Assembly: GCF_905475395.1 (NCBI RefSeq)
Contig: NC_058340.1
Span: 75,928,181 to 75,992,180, forward strand
Direction: 5' to 3'
Length of the DNA stretch: 64,000 nt
DNA from: Chrysoperla carnea
Taxonomy: Eukaryota; Arthropoda; Insecta; Neuroptera; Chrysopidae
Shown: positions 58,570-64,000 of the stretch, in pieces
How the letters are laid out: each line of letters begins with the position of its first letter
How positions within the stretch are numbered: position 1 is the stretch's first letter
Notes under the pieces: generated by a model
Database searches by the model: none
The model's input: the letters and a program-made list of their open reading frames with translations, nothing else
Told to the model about the DNA's origin: nothing
Translations under genes and position numbers: made by a program

Positions 58570-61500
58570 ATGGAAAATGTTGAACATTTAGTTGCATTAA
58601 AAGGTATTTTAAATTACTTTTATTCCTTAGATAATTATAGACAGTAATATTTTGACGGGGCTGCCTATTGGCAGATTAGGGTGTCACAATTACTATTTTC
58701 TCCGGAAAAGGCTACAGAGTATTCTTCTTAAATAGATTTACTCTACAGCTTAGCTAGATAACGTAAACTAAAACAAGTAGTTTTAATGTACACTCTGTGT
58801 CGCAAAAATCGCACGGATTCACATAAAGATATATACTCAAATTTGTGTTTTTTGTGACACAAACATACGTAGAAGTAAAGACGTCCAGCTAGATTAACCT
58901 GGCCTTGTTCAGGATACTGAAATACGTCAAATTTCCGCACAGAGTTGGAATCATGGAGGTTATAAAGAAGGAGAACGATCGCTATAGAAAATATTGTCCC
59001 CAAAATATGGACAAAATAAGTGAGCGCTGCGATCGCTAAGTTGTCTCATTAAAAGCGGGCTGTTGTACGCTAATTTCAAATGATCTATCAACGTTTAATA
59101 TACGTGTATATAATATCATTCAAAGGAAAAAAAAGCCAATAATGAAATTATTATTAATTATTATTTACTAATAAATAAATTATCTATTCTACTTTATAAT
59201 TTTATCTATACTACTTTATAAATTTGAATGGTACTAACTTCATCTACTTGTACTCATAAACAGCTAACTTCGCAGATACTACTTACCGACGATAGCGCGG
59301 CTGGTGGCTGAAAAATGAACTATAAATAATACTATTTTTTAACCTCCATGGACAACACTGTACTCGAAATTAACTTCTAGACTTTGGTCGCTTAATTGAT
59401 CAGAGCGTAGCATTTATATTAGTCCCATTAAATATTTAATTTTGAGATATAATTTTAATTGGAATGAAATTTGTTTTAATGAATACTAGTTCATAATTAT
59501 TTCAATGCGGCGCCGCGCTTATCACGCGGGCTTAGGGACGAAGGGTTAAAGGAAAATATGACCTAAGTGATTAAGCTCTGCAAATTTAATTTTATTTTTT
59601 TGTAGTAATGCGTCTAACAAGACCTAAACTAGCAAGTCCTTTAATAGTTACAAGCGAAACAAAAGATTTACCTGGCAATTTATTAAACAATGAATTAAAA
59701 CAAGATGTAACGGCCGCTCAAGGTGTAGAGACCATTGGAAAAGGTCAATTTTTATTGTTACCACAAAGTTTTGGAACTATTTTCTTAGGCGGAATCTTCT
59801 CTAGTTATATTTGTGTTCATAATGAAACAAACGAACCAGTTCAACATGTTTCAATTAAAGTGAGTTATGATAACTTAATTTATAAAGAGTGCTGCTATTG
59901 CTACCTGCCACGGATATCTGTGGCTTTAAGTATCACTAGGTGAACGCTGAAGGGACAAATAAACCCCAATCCCGTGCTAACTCTAGATCACAGAATGAGA
60001 CCACGAGAGAGAAAAATTCTCAATCCGTGGTGGGTGGCAATAGACACTTCGATTTATAAATCGATGAAGACGAGATGGCTCATTTTATTTTTGATGAATT
60101 TTTCTAGGCAGATTTACAGACAAGTAAACAACGTGTTCGATTATCTTCAGACAAGTCAATTGATAAATTGGGTCCAGATGATACACTGAATGATGTCATA
60201 CATCATGAAGTCAAAGAAATTGGAACACATATGTAAATATTTTGTTTCAGAGTGGCCACAAATCTGGGATAATCGGGAATTATTAGGGATTAGGATATCG
60301 CCTTAATTAAATCTGTTTGAATTTCCCAAAAGTGTGTTAAATTATACTAAAAACTCCAGAATCGTCAAAATATTTGGCAAATTGATTATTGTGGCCACTC
60401 GATTATTCCGGGTCTATATAGAGTAGTCATTGCTTGGAAAATTATCTGGAGAAGTTAGGAACAAGAAATTATTTTTGTAGAAAGATAAATAAAATTAAAT
60501 AACTCATTTCTAGAATTTTACATTGTATAAAAATATTAATTGGTGACATTCTCCAAATGGAGCTAGAATTTTCTACCTTTCTACAAAAAAAGAAACCCTT
60601 TACAAATTTTTCCAGATAATGTTTTCTTTTAGCAAGTTTTGACTTCTCTAAAGGCTAGGATTTAAAAAAAATAATTTTATGATATTTATCCGTAGATTAG
60701 TATGTGAAGTAAGTTATTTATCTAAAACCGGTGTAACGGTTTCATTTCGTAAATTTTTTAATTTTGTGGTTAATAAACCGCTTGACGTAAAAACAAAATT
60801 CTATAACACAGAAACAGATGAAGTGTATTTAGAAGCTCAAGTTCGTAATATTACTGGAGGTCCAATTTGTTTGGAAAAAGTTGCATTAAATGCTTCAAAT
60901 TCATTTACAGGTATGTTTGTACTTCGAAAGTATCCTTTTTATAATGCGAAGTAATACTAACGAAGTTTTTCTATTACAGTAAAATCGTTAAATTCAGCGG
61001 ATGAGAACGATGAAGAAAGTGTTTTTGGCAAAACAAATATTTTACAAGCACATGCGTGTTGTCAATATTTATATTGTTTGATACCAAATGAAAGTCTACG
61101 CAGTAATATCAAGTCATTGTTAACGTCAACCAATATTGGTAAATTGGATATTGTATGGCGTTCAAATCTTGGTGAAATTGGACGTTTACAGACATGTCGA
61201 TTAGAAAAAATGGTAAAAAATTTATAATTAACTAAATTACACTCTAAAAAAGATTCATTCAAACGGGGCATCTCTTATTATAACCAATCAGATAATTGGG
61301 ACGAATTGACAAAGTCCAAACCTTACAGTATCATAGTGTCAGGCCAAGGTATATACTATATTAACTCGATCCACAAGTTTTCATTCATCTTATTTATAAA
61401 AATTTATAACCCTCCTGAGTTTAAAAATGTATAATTATGGTCACTAAGAACTTTGTATAAAATTATTAATTGGCGCAGCCGGTAGGAGTGAATTACTTAA

Positions 61501-62010
61501 TATTAAATACTAAAATTTGTTTGATTTTCAGGGGATAACATGTCATGATATTCGCCTTATTGTCAAAGATTTACCAAATTGTGCTTTATTAGAAAAAAAA
61601 TTTACGATGACATGTAAAGTTATTAATTGCTGGTAAGTTCAAAGCAAACTTTATGAAATGGTGGATTTAAGTTATTTTTATGTGTTGAAGTTCACCCATT
61701 AAAAGGGCTTACTAAGACAAATTTTTATTTTAGTGATCGTAAAATGGAATTATCATTAGAATTAGAACAGAATTTGAATCGTGGTTTATCGTGGTGTTGC
61801 TGTTCTGGTTACAAATTAGCTGAATTAAATCCAACGGAATCATTAGAGTTCAGTGTAGAAATGGTAGCAATCAAGAGTGGTTTCTTAACAATTGGTGGTA
61901 TCAAATTAATTGATTCATTTTTGAATCGCACGTATGAGTTTGATCAAGTCGCTCAAATCTATATACTCAAATATGATGCCACTCAATCTGATTTAGATTC
62001 ATTTCAATAA
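58570..62010 (+). CDS. TRAPPC13: Trafficking protein particle complex subunit 13 (TRAPPC13)
   Basis: Accessory subunit of the TRAPP complex, which acts in ER-Golgi traffic and autophagy as a Rab exchange factor. Exons (plus): 58570-58603, 59606-59859, 60108-60232, 60696-60910, 60980-61212, 61532-61632, 61734-62010; 412 aa (human about 417). Family strings are conserved throughout: [104 protein letters not shown] and GRLQT. The fold is expected to be tandem beta-sandwich domains. The start is set by a 34-nt first exon whose phase and peptide ([11 protein letters not shown]) match the human N terminus. A polyadenylation signal AATAAA lies at 62,232-62,237. Intron 1 (58,604-59,605) holds nothing else I recognise. 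Confidence 0.96.
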
Positions 62011-62231
62011 CATTAACGTCAATATTTAAAAAAATTGAATGGCGGATTAAAGCGGATGGTAAAGAAAGCTGATTGTCTTCTAGGTGTTCCAAGCAGGCAT
62101 TTCACTCGGGGAGATAATTATTTCAATTTTTACCCCTGAAAATCAATCAATGGGTTTCCGTAAGTTCGCCTCTGTTAAACTGTTTCATTTTTATTGCATT
62201 CTAGCGTTTATTATATTTTAAAACAATTGTA

Positions 62232-62237
62232 AATAAA
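62232..62237 (+). terminator. Polyadenylation signal of TRAPPC13
   Basis: AATAAA about 220 nt past the stop, followed by TA-rich sequence and an A-run. Confidence 0.6.
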
Positions 62238-62239
62238 TA

Positions 62240-64000
62240 TATATATAAAAAAAAAAAGTTAAATCGAATTATAATTTATAGTTAAATTTTTTGTTTCATT
62301 TCTTAAATTTGCTTCGCAAACCATTTTCTAGTATTTTCCCAAATTAAAAATGTTTTAGGTTTATCATAAAGTCACATGGGAACCTACTGTTATATTTTTG
62401 TTATCTCCAATTTCGATAAAACTCAATATATTAGGTAATTTTAACCCAAAAAGTATAAAAATCGGGTGCATTTGCTGACTGATCGAATAGTTTTTAAGAT
62501 ACGAACTAAAATCGATCCAAATATTGCGATATCTCAGAAAATCTGCATCCAATCATTAAATTAACCTGATTTTTATACTTTTTGGATTAAAATTACCCCA
62601 TCCATCGAATTCATTCAAATTCCAAAAAAAATTTTTTTTTGCGTTTTTCCTATTTCTGTTTTGGGTTGGGTTGCTTAATGCAAATTTAAGATTTTTATGG
62701 TTTTCTCATGAATGCCGTTCTTAGAACTGGACCAAAATGAAATGGGACCACACGGGAAGCACGAGCTTTCAAATAGGTAAAGAATCATCAAAATCGGTTC
62801 ACCCAGTCGAAAGTTCTAAGGTAACAAACATAAAAAAAAAAAAAAAATTCAGTCGATTTGATAACCTCCTCCTTTTTTGTTTGAAGTCGGTTAAAAAGAA
62901 ATGTATTGATAAAAATCCTAGATTAAAACCATATTAAAACTTAAGTTATATTTTTATAGAAACCTGTAAATTATAATATAGTTAAACATAAACACTACAG
63001 AGGGACAAATATTTTTTTTATACGTTTATAGTTTTTGATAAACACTGTAGAGTGACAACCAATTGCTTTCATTTGTTTTTATAGTTTCACATAAACATTG
63101 CAGAGGGTCAACTAATCGTTTTCATTTGTTTTTATAGTTTCACATAAACATTGCAGAGGGACAACTAATCGTTTTCATTTGTTTTTCGTAATTTGACACC
63201 ATGCATGCCATGTATATATTTCATACGCTTTAATATGATAAACAAAGATATTTATATGCATCTAAAATATTCTCTCTCATTTTAGTAGATGTCGTTAATT
63301 TTAAGTAAAGTACATTTTAAAAACCAAAACAAATGCAACTCGTTGCTGTAGGTTGTGTACTATTTGTACTCAGTAGAGTACAAAAGCGTTTTTATAAAGT
63401 TAGTAGTTATGTGTTTGCCATCGTGTGTTGCAATTCAACGGATTAAAAGTTTACAAAATTAAAAATAAACAAAAATGTTTTAGAAAAAAAAATTATTTAA
63501 ATTATTTTACAAATTTTTGTAACTTACAAGTGAATTTTTCAAGTGTATCTTAAGTTTGAGAAAAAGTTTTGTGTGGTTTTTTTATTTTTTTTGGAAAATT
63601 TTAAAATTGTTAGTGAAAGTTTTCAAATATTTTTTGTAAAGTTGTTTTTATAAAACTTTTATGTAATTTTTTTTTGGTGATTATTTAACTGTGCACCTGC
63701 ACCCTGCACTTAAAAAGTATGTACACTTTATTTTGTAATATTTTGATTAAGTTATTTTGTTTTGTTTTCCGGTTTGCAAAAAACAAACAAAAAATGTAAA
63801 CAAAGTATCAAGTTTGTCAAATTTAAAGTTCACAGCTGTATTTATGTTTACAATTAAGTGATAAGGGTTTCAATTTGTTGCTATGGGTTGTTTTTTTTTT
63901 TGTGTAATTCGACGGGGTTTTCGTTTTTTTTTAACGGAAATATAATATTACATAAGGGTATTTTTTCCTTATTACAGATTTTTAGAATTATGGTTTCTTT
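62240..64000. other. Right edge: no gene seen
   Basis: Near 62,780 'atcaaaatcggttcaccc' followed by an A-run at about 62,830 resembles the 3' tail of an RTE-like LINE. The 53-bp minisatellite follows. The last 700 bp are T-rich with no coding frame; they could be the upstream or 5' UTR part of a gene further right, but nothing here proves it. Confidence 0.5.
62982..63190. repeat. 53-bp minisatellite, about four copies
   Basis: Units start near 62,982, 63,032, 63,085 and 63,138 (spacing 50, 53, 53). Each contains 'ataaacattgcagaggg' or a variant and 'ttcatttgtttttatag'. The right two copies are almost identical, the left two more diverged. Confidence 0.85.

Noticed and set aside
59974-60189. 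Separate open frame between TRAPPC13 exons 2 and 3
   Set aside because: It overlaps exon 3 in a different frame and part of intron 2; homology fixes the frame of exon 3 instead.

Overview
The window is very AT-rich animal DNA with spliced genes (GT-AG introns, short exons, long repeat-filled introns). Protein families, an insect-style carbonic anhydrase and many miniature inverted-repeat elements point to an insect. The class III myosin reads more like vertebrate MYO3A/B than fly NINAC, so I lean towards a non-dipteran insect; this is inference. All gene models were built by hand: every intron starts GT and ends AG, exon phases agree, and each coding total divides by three.

Layout: 1-2.4 kb, repeats including a 1.3-kb TA-flanked foldback. 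2.4-7.7 kb (minus), IFT88, 9 exons, 897 aa. 8.35-21.1 kb (minus), a polycystin-2-like TRPP channel, 15 exons, 789 aa; its 7.8-kb intron 6 holds a nest of palindromic mobile elements. 22.9 to about 44.1 kb (minus), an alpha carbonic anhydrase with a catalytically complete core (327 aa), two candidate first coding exons, an upstream non-coding exon, and a first intron full of MITEs. 42.0-42.65 kb, a 5'-truncated LINE with intact target-site duplication. 46.8-55.0 kb (minus), class III myosin (kinase-motor-IQ-tail), 16 exons, 1362 aa. 56.7-58.2 kb (minus), an unrecognised 151-aa single-pass coiled-coil protein. 58.6-62.0 kb (plus), TRAPPC13, 7 exons, 412 aa, divergent from the 151-aa gene across about 370 bp. 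62-64 kb, no gene seen, one 53-bp minisatellite.

How the genes relate: IFT88 builds cilia, polycystin-family channels act in sensory cilia, and class III myosins act in actin protrusions of sensory cells. The first two are adjacent on the same strand, about 670 bp apart. This suggests, but does not show, shared expression in ciliated sensory neurons. TRAPPC13 is a housekeeping trafficking gene.

The most unusual structure is inside the polycystin intron: an old palindromic element with tRNA-like B boxes in its arms. One arm was hit by a 2.2-kb near-perfect palindrome (5-bp duplication ATTGT), the other by a 557-bp TTAA-flanked MITE and by a 3.4-kb block carrying a roughly 30-bp TGCGCA-containing satellite.
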